Below are positions 1 through 7,743 of a stretch of DNA of 17,333 nt, one piece after another. A program made the translations under genes and the position numbers. This DNA is from Candidatus Geohydrothermomicrobium daggyaiense (GTDB lineage: Bacteria > Actinomycetota > Geothermincolia > Fen-727 > JACVIW01). Position 1 is the first letter of the stretch, and each line of letters begins with the position of its first letter. The notes beneath the pieces are model-generated. The model was not told the DNA's origin, ran no database searches, and was given only the letters and a program-made list of their open reading frames with translations. Location of the stretch: positions 1 to 17,333 of the forward strand of contig JACVIW010000013.1 of assembly GCA_015711695.1 (NCBI GenBank), in the 5' to 3' direction.

Positions 1-614
1 GCACTACCCGGGAAGGATTCGACTTATGGCTCTGCATCCAGAATCCAGAACCAATCGATATAAAAGTAACGGCCGAATACACATTCGCTCATGGGCAAGG
101 CGCGCCTATGCTGAAAACATACACGGTTCCGGCGCTTCAAAGGCTCACGCTCTTCATAAACAATGAGGTCGGACCCGAGAAAGATGTTTCAATTAAACTC
201 ACGTCCGACACCGGATTCATCGCGGAAAGGCCAATGTATTTCATTTATCACGGAGCATGGGACGGAGGACACGACGGAGCGCCCATTAACACTCCAGCCA
301 CTACTTGGTTTTTCGCAGAAGGTTATACGGGAGCGAATTTTGACGAATGGCTCTGCGTTCTTAATCCCAATAACTCCGCAGGAAAAATAACTGTAACCTA
401 TTACACGTCCGAAAAAAGGACAATCGTAACAAACCACAGAATTGAGCCAAAATCAAGGTTAACCATATACGTCAATGAAGATGCAGGCCGAGACCTCGAG
501 CTCTCATCAAAGATATCATCCGATATCCCCGTGATTTGCGAACGTCCCATGTATTTCTACTTCTACAACATAACTGGGGGCCATGTGGTAACCGGTTTTG
601 TGCCAGGAAGATAG
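1..614 (+). CDS. C-terminal part of a repeat-containing, probably secreted protein (5' truncated)
   Basis: The reading frame is open from base 3, so the gene begins before the window and only about 203 residues are visible. Two copies of a roughly 90-residue unit can be seen. Each has FD-x-WLC near its start, then NP, a beta-rich stretch, a Leu-rich/Asn turn (LFINNEVG or IYVNEDAG), SDT/SDI, and ends with ERPMYF followed by an aromatic pair and GGH. The second copy opens with TTWFFAEGYTG, a phrase I associate with large surface or secreted proteins of deep-branching Actinobacteria. The last copy ends soon after GGH, so this is the natural C-terminus. No membrane anchor or LPXTG sorting signal follows. 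The function is unknown; a beta-sandwich adhesion or surface-layer role is inference. The first 5' ATG in frame, at 108, lies inside a repeat and is not the start. Confidence 0.8.
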   Translation, partial: TTREGFDLWLCIQNPEPIDIKVTAEYTFAHGQGAPMLKTYTVPALQRLTLFINNEVGPEKDVSIKLTSDTGFIAERPMYFIYHGAWDGGHDGAPINTPATTWFFAEGYTGANFDEWLCVLNPNNSAGKITVTYYTSEKRTIVTNHRIEPKSRLTIYVNEDAGRDLELSSKISSDIPVICERPMYFYFYNITGGHVVTGFVPGR

Positions 615-754
615 AAATTATTGACTAACACTGGATGAATTGAGCCGCGGTTAAAGATAATGGAAATATTTTTGGGTAAAACAAATTGATGACTTCTTTT
701 TGTTCTTTTTGAGTATCCTGATCTTCAGTAACTTCTAATGAAAGGGGTCCGCTA

Positions 755-2203
755 ATGAAAATTTCAAATCCGACAGAATACAGGGAAAGCCTTGGAAAAC
801 TGAAAAGGCGAATATATATTCTGGGTGAGCAGGTCGAAAACGCAACCGCCCACCCAATGGTAATCCCTTCGCTTAACGCCATTGCCGAAACATACAATTC
901 AGGAGACGAGCCTGAGGCTTTCGACATTCTTTTTGCGGACTCGCACCTCACCGGCAAACGTATCAGCAGATTCACTCACATTCACCAGAGCGTCGATGAC
1001 CTAGTTAAGAAAGTGCTCATGCAGCGTCTCTTGGGAAGAAGAACTTCTACCTGTTTCCAGAGATGCGTGGGGATGGACGGGATAAACGCATTATATTCGG
1101 TGACATATGAATGTGACCAAAAGCACAAAACCGAGTATCACAAGAGACTCAAAGACTACATCGCCTGGATACAGGAAGAAAACTTAGTGGTTGATGGGGC
1201 GATGACTGATGTGAAAGGTGACAGAAGCCTCAGACCGGGCGACCAGCAAGATCCGGACATGTTTGTACATATTGTTGACCGTAGTGATGAAGGAATCGTC
1301 GTCCGAGGCGCGAAAGCGCACCAGACCGGCGCCCTTAATTCCCATGAAATCCTCGTAATGCCAACCGTAGCGATGCGCGAAGAGGAATCCGACTACGCTG
1401 TCTCTTTCGCTATTCCCTCGGATACAAAAGGAGTGATTTTTATTCTGGGCAGGCAGCCGTCCGACACCAGAAGGCTAGAGGACAGCCCTCTGGATATGGG
1501 AAATCCCCTCTATTCGAGCCAGGAGGCACTAGTGGTTTTCGATGACGTCTTCGTCCCCAATGAACGGGTCTTTATGGCGGGGGAATTCGACGTTAGCGGG
1601 CTTGTAGTGGAGCGTTTTGCGGCATTTCACAGGCAGAGCTACGGAGGCTGCAAAGTTGGAGTGGGAGATGTGCTGATCGGGGCGGCAAAACTTATATCCG
1701 AGTATCAGGGCACCTGGAAGGCGAGTCACATACGTGAAAAGATAGTGGAAATGATCCACTTAAACGAGACGCTTTTCTCCTGCGGTATAGCATGCAGCTC
1801 GATGGGAAAGAAGACACCCGCTGGAAACTACGAGGTCGACACCCTCCTTGCAAATGTCTGCAAGTTGAACGTCACAAGGTTTCCATTCGAGATCGCGCGG
1901 CTTCTCCAGGACATCGCTGGGGGGTTGCTAGTCACCATGCCATCCGAAAAAGACATAAGAAACCCCGAGATAGCGGACTATATCGAAAAGTACCTGAAAG
2001 GAGTCGGGGATGTTCCCACCCTGAACAGGATAAAAGTTCTGAAATTCATTGAAAATATGACAGTCGGATGCGGCGCCGCGGCTTACCTCACAGAAAGCAT
2101 GCACGGAGCGGGTTCGCCTCAGGCCCAGCGGATCATGATCTCAAGACTCGCGGAGCTGGATAAAAAAGTGGAACTAGTCAAAAAAATTCTCGATATCACG
2201 TGA
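755..2203 (+). CDS. abfD: 4-hydroxybutyryl-CoA dehydratase / vinylacetyl-CoA delta-isomerase family enzyme
   Basis: The 482 residues match the length and residue pattern of the flavin- and [4Fe-4S]-dependent 4-hydroxybutyryl-CoA dehydratase of Clostridium aminobutyricum, which converts 4-hydroxybutyryl-CoA to crotonyl-CoA. All cluster ligands are present: C100 and C104 (CFQRC), H292 and C299 (HRQSYGGC), almost the same numbering as in the clostridial enzyme. Other residues known as functionally important in that enzyme also have counterparts here: T191, E257, Y296, K300 and E447 (TESMHGAGSPQ). The ligands separate it from the related 4-hydroxyphenylacetate 3-monooxygenases, which lack the cluster. 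The start is supported by AAGGGG eight bases before ATG. No CoA transferase, 4-hydroxybutyrate dehydrogenase or acyl-CoA dehydrogenase lies next to it, so the physiological substrate is unproven. Paralogues acting on other 4-hydroxyacyl-CoAs are possible, so the gene symbol is tentative. Confidence 0.85.
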   Translation: MKISNPTEYRESLGKLKRRIYILGEQVENATAHPMVIPSLNAIAETYNSGDEPEAFDILFADSHLTGKRISRFTHIHQSVDDLVKKVLMQRLLGRRTSTCFQRCVGMDGINALYSVTYECDQKHKTEYHKRLKDYIAWIQEENLVVDGAMTDVKGDRSLRPGDQQDPDMFVHIVDRSDEGIVVRGAKAHQTGALNSHEILVMPTVAMREEESDYAVSFAIPSDTKGVIFILGRQPSDTRRLEDSPLDMGNPLYSSQEALVVFDDVFVPNERVFMAGEFDVSGLVVERFAAFHRQSYGGCKVGVGDVLIGAAKLISEYQGTWKASHIREKIVEMIHLNETLFSCGIACSSMGKKTPAGNYEVDTLLANVCKLNVTRFPFEIARLLQDIAGGLLVTMPSEKDIRNPEIADYIEKYLKGVGDVPTLNRIKVLKFIENMTVGCGAAAYLTESMHGAGSPQAQRIMISRLAELDKKVELVKKILDIT

Positions 2204-2220
2204 AAAGCTCGACCTCGAGC
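2203..2220 (-). terminator. Terminator-like hairpin on the minus strand
   Basis: Read on the minus strand, GCTCGA-GG-TCGAGC is followed at once by TTTT (complement of 2203-2206). The stem is five to six GC-rich pairs. No minus-strand protein gene lies to its right as far as 7744, so a terminator here only makes sense for a minus-strand noncoding transcript from 2221-2480. On the plus strand the hairpin has no U-tract and would be just a 3' hairpin of the dehydratase mRNA. The U-tract is short, so the call is tentative. Confidence 0.35.
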
Positions 2221-2478
2221 ATCTTAAACTATCCACCGCGTCTTAGCCTGCCTTTTCCCCTCCGAAAGGATGGCCTTATCAGGGGATGAGCCGTGGAGTC
2301 CGAACGCCTTTAACCCCTGGCGCCTCAATAACCTCCCTCGAGTTCACCCGTCAATTCCCGGCCCTTCATCATTCCACGGTTTTTCATCTCCAGGACACAG
2401 AAAGTGAGTCCCTCAGCTGGTTTTCAAACCGCGGACAAACCCCTGATAAGCCGCCGGGAGTCTCGCTTTCTCATTAAG
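2204..2478 (-). ncRNA. Candidate structured noncoding RNA in the abfD-lexA spacer
   Basis: This stretch (2204-2562 with the lexA promoter) has no convincing protein gene. It has a striking long-range inverted repeat: GGCCTTATCAGGGG at 2272-2285 and CCCCTGATAAGCC at 2440-2452, 13 pairs with one bulged C, enclosing about 155 bases. Inside it, GTCCG (2298-2302) pairs with CGGAC (2432-2436). A GGTT/AACC hairpin (2419-2430), a GGAC/GTCC hairpin (about 2393-2412) and a CGCC/GGCG hairpin (about 2305-2322) fill the middle. A competing fold also exists: GGGGATGA plus CCGTGGA (2282-2297) with TCCACGG plus TCATCTCC (2373-2391). The minus strand is the G-rich one and ends in a terminator-like hairpin, so I favour minus-strand transcription. 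I could not match it to a family I know: the roughly 180-nt core is the size of 6S RNA but looks multibranched rather than rod-like. Confidence 0.35.
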
Positions 2479-2524
2479 ACAGTAAGACAGTACTCAAAAC
2501 TCAAAAAATTCTTTCCCTCGAGTA

Positions 2525-2553
2525 TTGATTTTCGGTTTTTGTTCGGGTAATAT
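2525..2553 (+). promoter_or_regulatory. lexA promoter, near-leaderless, with possible operator in the spacer
   Basis: TTGATT (2525-2530), a 17-base spacer and TAATAT (2548-2553) form a good housekeeping-type promoter. Transcription would start near 2560, only about three bases before the lexA ATG at 2563, and no Shine-Dalgarno sequence is present, so the mRNA is probably leaderless or nearly so. The spacer carries TTTC-N7-GTTC (2530-2544), also readable as a TTCGG direct repeat 11 bases apart. It resembles the direct-repeat GTTC-N7-GTTC LexA site of alphaproteobacteria with one mismatch. No palindromic GAAC-N4-GTTC box of Gram-positive type is visible. The operator assignment is inference. 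Confidence 0.55.
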
Positions 2554-2562
2554 CATCTCACC

Positions 2563-3261
2563 ATGGAAGAGATTTTGACCAGAAGGCAGGTTCAGATTCT
2601 CGATTTCATAGCCCGATACCGGGCGACCAGGGGCTATTCTCCCACTATGCGCGAAATTGCTTCCCTGCTCGGGCTATCCTCGGTCGCCACGGTCGCCGAG
2701 CATATAAGCGCCCTCGAGAAAAAAGGCATGATACACAGGCGTCCGAACAAAGCAAGGTCTATAACACTGACCGGAACCGGCAGGTCTTTTCTCAGATACC
2801 CCCAAACCCGCGCCTCCGCTCGAGAGGAGCGACCAGTGTCAGCCAGGATACCCCTACTCGGAATCATCTCCGCCGGGCTTCCGATTGAGGCTCTCCCTAT
2901 CCCCGAGGATATAGAGGTACCCTGGGGGATGGTTGCGGGGCGTGAGTGTTTTGCGTTGAAGGTCAGGGGCGAGTCAATGGTGGGAGAAGGCATCCTCGAC
3001 GGGGATTATGTGTTGGTGGAGAAAAAGGTCACAGCAGAAAACGGGGATACGGTTGTAGCCCTGATAAACGGAGCGGAAGTGACCCTGAAAAATTTCCGTC
3101 GCTTCCTTGAGGGAGACAGGGAAACAGTGGCGCTCGAACCAGCCAACCCCGAGATGAAACCAATAATTCTCCAGGAAGGAGACCGCCTTGAGATCCAGGG
3201 AAAGGTCATAGGGATAATCCGGCTGATAGAAAAAAAGACGCGGGGGGATCGATTTGATTAA
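2563..3261 (+). CDS. lexA: LexA repressor, SOS regulator
   Basis: The 232 residues (E. coli LexA has 202) have the LexA layout. Residues 1-70 form a winged helix-turn-helix (LTRRQVQILDFI, then SPTMREIASLLGLSS and EHISALEKKGMI). A linker follows, then the S24 autoprotease domain from about 95. The self-cleavage site is A104-G105 (IISAG), the nucleophile is S138 (GESMVGEG) and the general base is K176 (EVTLKNF). All three are intact, so RecA-stimulated self-cleavage should work. The N-terminal methionine is placed 10 bases after a TAATAT box with no ribosome binding site, which fits leaderless translation. It is first in a tight operon with dinB and dnaE, so it very likely represses its own cassette. 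A TTTC-N7-GTTC repeat between -35 and -10 is a candidate operator. Confidence 0.95.
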   Translation: MEEILTRRQVQILDFIARYRATRGYSPTMREIASLLGLSSVATVAEHISALEKKGMIHRRPNKARSITLTGTGRSFLRYPQTRASAREERPVSARIPLLGIISAGLPIEALPIPEDIEVPWGMVAGRECFALKVRGESMVGEGILDGDYVLVEKKVTAENGDTVVALINGAEVTLKNFRRFLEGDRETVALEPANPEMKPIILQEGDRLEIQGKVIGIIRLIEKKTRGDRFD

Positions 3262-4558
3262 AGGGACCACCCACGTGGCTAGCTTGAACAAAACGAATTT
3301 TCCCATCGAGTGGCGGAGAGCTTTCCTTCACATAGACATGGACGCGTTTTTCGTCTCTGTGGAGAGGCAACTTGACCCCTCCCTTGAGGGCAAACCGGTA
3401 ATCGTGACCGGCAGTCTATCGAGAAGAGGAGTGGTCTCCTCCGCTTCTTATGAAGCGCGCCGGAAAGGCGTGCGCTCGGCAATGCCTCTTACCCGGGCGG
3501 TAAGACTCTGTCCGGAAGCGATCATCATCCACGGCAATTTCAAAGCCTACGAGTACTACTCAAATCTCGTGATGAGAATACTTCGCGAATATGCCCCTCT
3601 TGTGGAACAGGCTGGAATAGATGAGGCATACCTGGATCTCACCGGCTGTCAGCTCCTTTTCGGCAATCCGGCAGGGGTGGCTCAAGAGATAAGGCAAAGA
3701 ATAAAGGAGAAGCTCGGTCTTCCCTCAAGCGCCGGGCTCGCAAGCGCGATGATCGTGAGCAAAGTCGCCTCCGCTCTTGCCAAGCCAGAGGGATTCATCG
3801 AGGTTCCGCCGGGCATGGAGGAGTCCTTCCTAGCACCGCTTCCTGTGGAAGCGCTCCCCGGGGTCGGCCCTTCCTCTCGACTCATCCTTGCCGAGATGGG
3901 TATTCGCAAAATAGGAGAGCTTGCTCTTATGCCTCCGGAAGCACTGGAGTCGGTTCTTGGGTCACGGGGACGCATTCTCCACGAATATGCGAGAGGCGTT
4001 GACAGGCGCCGGGTAAACGATGCCGAGATACCGGGGTCGATAAGCAGGGAGATAACTTTTGAAAGCGACACGCTCGAACGCGAATTCCTCCGCTCGATCC
4101 TTCTGTTGCTCTGCGAGAAATGCTGCGGGGCTTTGAGGAAAAGCGCGCTCGCGTCAAGAAGAGTTAGCGTGAAGGCCAAATACTCCGATTTTGAGACCAG
4201 AATCAAATCCCGCACTCTCCCGCACCCAACTGACCGTGAACAAACTATCTACCGTATCGGACTTGAACTACTCGAGCTCCTCCTGGAACGTGGGGTACGC
4301 ATAAGGTTGCTCGGGGTAAACCTTTCGTCCCTTGTCCCTTTCTCAAATCAGTACGAGCTCTTCCCGCACCACTCAACTGCAGGAGACCCGGAAAAAATTG
4401 ACAGGCTCAACAGGAGCCTTGATCTCATCCGAAGCAGGTTCGGCTTTGAGGCTATCATGAGAGCGGGATCGCTGAACGCGCGGAGCGTTAAAGCGGGAAA
4501 ACGTCCCCTTCCAGAACCAGGTATCCGGAATAACCGGCACCTCGCAGCGGCAGTATAA
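3254..4558 (+). CDS. dinB: DNA polymerase IV (Y-family, DinB)
   Basis: A 434-residue Y-family translesion polymerase. The palm carries the metal-binding acidic residues D28 and D30 (HIDMDAFF, including the steric-gate Phe) and D123-E124 (GIDEAYLD), so it should be catalytically active, unlike ImuB. The thumb helix-hairpin-helix is near 200-225 (LPGVGP). The little-finger domain spans about 262-365. It is followed by QYELF at 366-370, a canonical sliding-clamp binding motif, and a tail of about 64 residues. One oddity: the usual Ser before xDE in the SxDE motif is Gly (G121). The start is TTG at 3254, overlapping the end of lexA by 8 bases and preceded by a GGGGGG run, so the two genes are translationally coupled. 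It sits where imuB stands in lexA-imuA-imuB-dnaE2 cassettes. Confidence 0.93.
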   Translation: MIKGTTHVASLNKTNFPIEWRRAFLHIDMDAFFVSVERQLDPSLEGKPVIVTGSLSRRGVVSSASYEARRKGVRSAMPLTRAVRLCPEAIIIHGNFKAYEYYSNLVMRILREYAPLVEQAGIDEAYLDLTGCQLLFGNPAGVAQEIRQRIKEKLGLPSSAGLASAMIVSKVASALAKPEGFIEVPPGMEESFLAPLPVEALPGVGPSSRLILAEMGIRKIGELALMPPEALESVLGSRGRILHEYARGVDRRRVNDAEIPGSISREITFESDTLEREFLRSILLLLCEKCCGALRKSALASRRVSVKAKYSDFETRIKSRTLPHPTDREQTIYRIGLELLELLLERGVRIRLLGVNLSSLVPFSNQYELFPHHSTAGDPEKIDRLNRSLDLIRSRFGFEAIMRAGSLNARSVKAGKRPLPEPGIRNNRHLAAAV

Positions 4559-4571
4559 ACGGTGGTCCCCC

Positions 4572-7500
4572 ATGTCCTTCGTTCACCTCAACACGCACAG
4601 CAAATTCAGTCTCCTTTACGGGGCAAGCCCGGTCGAAAAACTTGTTTCCGCCTGCGCCGAATCCGGAATGGAGGCTCTGGCGCTTACTGACCGAGATGCC
4701 CTGTATGCCGCCGTGCCTTTTTTCGAAGAGGCAACCGCCGCCGGGATCAAGCCAATCATAGGCTGCGAACTCGAAGTTGCTCCGCCCGATGAGAACGCAA
4801 GGCCAAGCCGCCGAATCATACTGATTGCCCAGAACGAGAAAGGTTACTCCAATCTGTGCAGGCTAGTCACGGAAAGGCACCTCGGAGTATCCTGGGAAAC
4901 GGACGAGTACAGGGAAGGGAAGCCTCTTCCACTCGAAAGTCTTTTTCAGCACGCAGAAGGGCTTTTCGCGCTCTGCTCCGAACCAGAAATGCTCGAAAGC
5001 CTGCTCGAGATTTTTGGGGGGAACCTTTACGCCGAGATCTCAAACGACGGAACCAAGAAAAGCCACCTGGAGGCTGAGGCTCTTATAGAAAAAGCCCATC
5101 GGCTCGGCATTTCTTGCGTCGCGAGCAATCGGGTAGCTTTCGCAAGCCCGAAGGATTACAAACTTCACCTTCTCTTGAACGCCATACGTCTTTCAAAGCC
5201 TCTCGCGCACATACCATCCCATGAGTGCGCAACCCCTGAAAGCTATTTAAAGACCCCGGAGGAAATGAAACAAGCCTTCAGTATTTACCCGTACACGCTT
5301 GCGCCGGAGGCGTTGCCACTCACGGCCGAAATAGCGCGCTCCTGCGATTTCCGTTTTCAGAAGGGCGTTCGACTTTTCCCGAAAGTAGACATACCGCCGG
5401 GCGAAACCCCCTTCTCCCACCTTGCTAAATTGTGCCTCGAGGGTGCATCCAGGCGATACCGTCCGCTCTCCCCGGAAGCACTTTCCAGGCTTCATCACGA
5501 ACTCGACGTCATAGAGAAGCTCGGATTCACTTCCTATTTCCTTATTGTTCACGATATCGCGAGGTTTTGCCGGGAACACGGCATAAAAGCGGTCGGTCGA
5601 GGTTCGGCGGCGAGCAGCATGGTCGCTTATGTTCTCGGTATAACATACATAGACCCGCTCGAGCATAACCTTTATTTCGAGCGATTCCTCTCTCCAGCAA
5701 GGGAAGATCCGCCCGACATAGACCTCGACGTAAGCTGGCGCAGGCGGGATGAAGTGATCCGTTACATCTACCGCAGGTTCGGAGCGAACAGAGTGGCGAT
5801 GATATGCACTTTCGCTACAATGAAGTCCAGAATAGCACTGAGAGACGCGGCCAGAGCCTTCGGACTATCGCCCGATGAGACCTCCCGCCTGACAAAGAAT
5901 ATACCTCATTGCAGGGCAAGTCAGATAGAATCGGCTATCTCAACGATTCCCTCGTGCCGCGGGCTTGATTTAACTTCAGAGCCATACCGCACCATTTTCG
6001 AATTGAGCTCCCGTCTTGACGGTTTCCCAAGACATCTCTCCATCCACGCAGGGGGTATTGTGGTCGCGGACCGCCCGATAACAGATCTGGTTCCTCTCCA
6101 GCGCGCGGCGAAGGGCTTCATTATAACCCAGTATGACATGGGGCCCATAGAGAGACTCGGGCTTCTAAAAATAGACATACTTGGCCAGAGAGGGCTCTCG
6201 GTAATAGAGGACTCCGCGGCGCTCGTAAGAAAGCAGCACGGGGAAAAAATCAACACCAACTCCCTTCCGCGCAATGACCCCGAGACATTTAGGCTTATCT
6301 CTCAAGGACAAACCATAGGAGTTTTTCAGATTGAAAGCCCCGGTATGCGCTCCCTTCTTTCCGCGCTGAAGCCACGCTCAATCGAAGACATAACCCTTGC
6401 CATCGCATTAATCAGGCCAGGCGCCTCCGGAAGCGGAATGAAGGAGCTCTTCCTCAAGCGCAGAGCAGGTCTCGAGCCTGTCTCCTACATTCACAAAGAA
6501 CTCGAGCCAATACTTTCCGAATCACTTGGCACGTTCATTTACCAGGAGCAGGTGCTCAAGGCCGCGGCAGCCATAGCGAATTTCACTCTCGAGGAAGCAG
6601 ATGAACTGCGCCGCGCCATGACGCACCAGCGCTCACCTGAGCAGATGAACTCAATCCGCGAGCGTTTCATTGAGGGCGCCGCAGCAAGGGGTATCCCAAA
6701 AAAGAATGCCAGAGCTATCTTTACGAGCCTCGCAAATTTCGCGGGCTACGGCTTTCCCAAAGCGCATGCCGCGACTTACGCGGAGCTCGCCTATCAGGCC
6801 GCATACCTGAAAGCTCATTATCCAGCCGAGTTCATGGCATGCGTGCTATCGAACGACGCTGGGTTTTACCACCACTCGGTTTACATCGAGGAAGCAAAGC
6901 GTCTTGGAGTCAGAGTTTGCCTTCCCGACATAAACAGAAGCGAAGCCGATTATTCGGTGGTTTCAGGAATGATTTACATAGGGCTCTCAAGGATAAAGGG
7001 CGTGAGAAAAAAGACAATAGACTCGATAATTTCCGCCCGTGCTGAATTCCCATTCACCTCCCTCTCAGACTTTCTCTCAAGGGTTGATATCTCCGAGGAG
7101 GAAGTCGCCGCGCTTATCAAAGCCGGTGCTTTTGACACCTTTGAAAACACCCGCCCGGAACTCCTGTGGAAACTTCGCATGATCTACCCCGTGGTTCGCG
7201 AAGCCCGCGCCCCAGCCAGACACGGTACTCCGGAGAAGTCCACACGGCTTTTCGACCCTACAGCCTCGATTCCCCGGGTGCTGCTTCCCAGGATTCCCGA
7301 CTATTCACCAGCAGAAAAACTTCGCATGGAGCTTGAGTTACTTGAGGCAAGCGTATCCTCACACCCGCTCGAAATTCTCGCGCCCTACTGGATTTCCCGC
7401 GCTACCGTTAATAGCACCCGTATAGACTCAAAGTCAGGCAAAACCGTCACTGCGGTTGGCTGGGTCATAGCCCGGAGAAGAGTCGTTACAAAGGATGGTC

Positions 7501-7733
7501 GCTACATGCAGTTCCTCACACTCGAAGACCTTCACGGGACTTACGAGGCAATTATCTTCCCGGACGACTACCAGAAGCTGGAGTTTCCGTCCGCCCGCTC
7601 AAGGGCGCTTCTAATCAAGGGAACCGTGCGGGAGCACGCTGGGGCAGTCTCCATAATAGCCAAAGACATAGAGCCTATCGGGATCGAAAAACAGCCGAAT
7701 GAAGCCATCCCACCGCATGAGACTTTACCATGA
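4572..7733 (+). CDS. dnaE2: Short DNA polymerase III alpha subunit, error-prone DnaE2/ImuC-like
   Basis: A 1053-residue C-family polymerase, about 100 residues shorter than replicative DnaE. Order: PHP domain (1-270), polymerase core with VGRGSAASS (341-349), catalytic D384 and D386 in PDIDLD and D535 in LLKIDILG, the GYGFPKAHAATYA block near 725-737, a helix-hairpin-helix region around 775-860, and an OB fold at about 955-1035. R390-R402, with EVIRYIYRRFG, resembles DnaE2. The PHP metal site is degenerate (HLNTH, with Asn for the first His of HxH), so proofreading by this domain is unlikely. At the usual internal clamp-binding position stands STRLF (890-894), lacking the Gln. It begins 13 bases after dinB with GGTGG upstream, so it is the third gene of the SOS operon. 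Replicative DnaE is possible but less likely given length and context. Confidence 0.88.
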   Translation: MSFVHLNTHSKFSLLYGASPVEKLVSACAESGMEALALTDRDALYAAVPFFEEATAAGIKPIIGCELEVAPPDENARPSRRIILIAQNEKGYSNLCRLVTERHLGVSWETDEYREGKPLPLESLFQHAEGLFALCSEPEMLESLLEIFGGNLYAEISNDGTKKSHLEAEALIEKAHRLGISCVASNRVAFASPKDYKLHLLLNAIRLSKPLAHIPSHECATPESYLKTPEEMKQAFSIYPYTLAPEALPLTAEIARSCDFRFQKGVRLFPKVDIPPGETPFSHLAKLCLEGASRRYRPLSPEALSRLHHELDVIEKLGFTSYFLIVHDIARFCREHGIKAVGRGSAASSMVAYVLGITYIDPLEHNLYFERFLSPAREDPPDIDLDVSWRRRDEVIRYIYRRFGANRVAMICTFATMKSRIALRDAARAFGLSPDETSRLTKNIPHCRASQIESAISTIPSCRGLDLTSEPYRTIFELSSRLDGFPRHLSIHAGGIVVADRPITDLVPLQRAAKGFIITQYDMGPIERLGLLKIDILGQRGLSVIEDSAALVRKQHGEKINTNSLPRNDPETFRLISQGQTIGVFQIESPGMRSLLSALKPRSIEDITLAIALIRPGASGSGMKELFLKRRAGLEPVSYIHKELEPILSESLGTFIYQEQVLKAAAAIANFTLEEADELRRAMTHQRSPEQMNSIRERFIEGAAARGIPKKNARAIFTSLANFAGYGFPKAHAATYAELAYQAAYLKAHYPAEFMACVLSNDAGFYHHSVYIEEAKRLGVRVCLPDINRSEADYSVVSGMIYIGLSRIKGVRKKTIDSIISARAEFPFTSLSDFLSRVDISEEEVAALIKAGAFDTFENTRPELLWKLRMIYPVVREARAPARHGTPEKSTRLFDPTASIPRVLLPRIPDYSPAEKLRMELELLEASVSSHPLEILAPYWISRATVNSTRIDSKSGKTVTAVGWVIARRRVVTKDGRYMQFLTLEDLHGTYEAIIFPDDYQKLEFPSARSRALLIKGTVREHAGAVSIIAKDIEPIGIEKQPNEAIPPHETLP

Positions 7734-7743
7734 GTAAGCGGTT

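Noticed and set aside
2347..2357. CCCGTCAATTC, identical to part of a universal 16S rRNA site
   Set aside because: Only 11 bases match and the flanks do not resemble 16S rRNA. This is a chance match, not an rRNA fragment.
2286..2477. 63-codon plus-strand ORF in the abfD-lexA spacer
   Set aside because: No ribosome binding site, composition rich in Pro/Ser/Thr without domain character, and it lies within the strongly self-complementary region, so I read the interval as RNA or regulatory DNA.
2475..2510. Tandem AAGACAGT x2 and ACTCAAA x2 upstream of lexA
   Set aside because: Short, imperfectly placed outside the -35/-10 interval and AT-rich; too weak to call an operator or repeat element.
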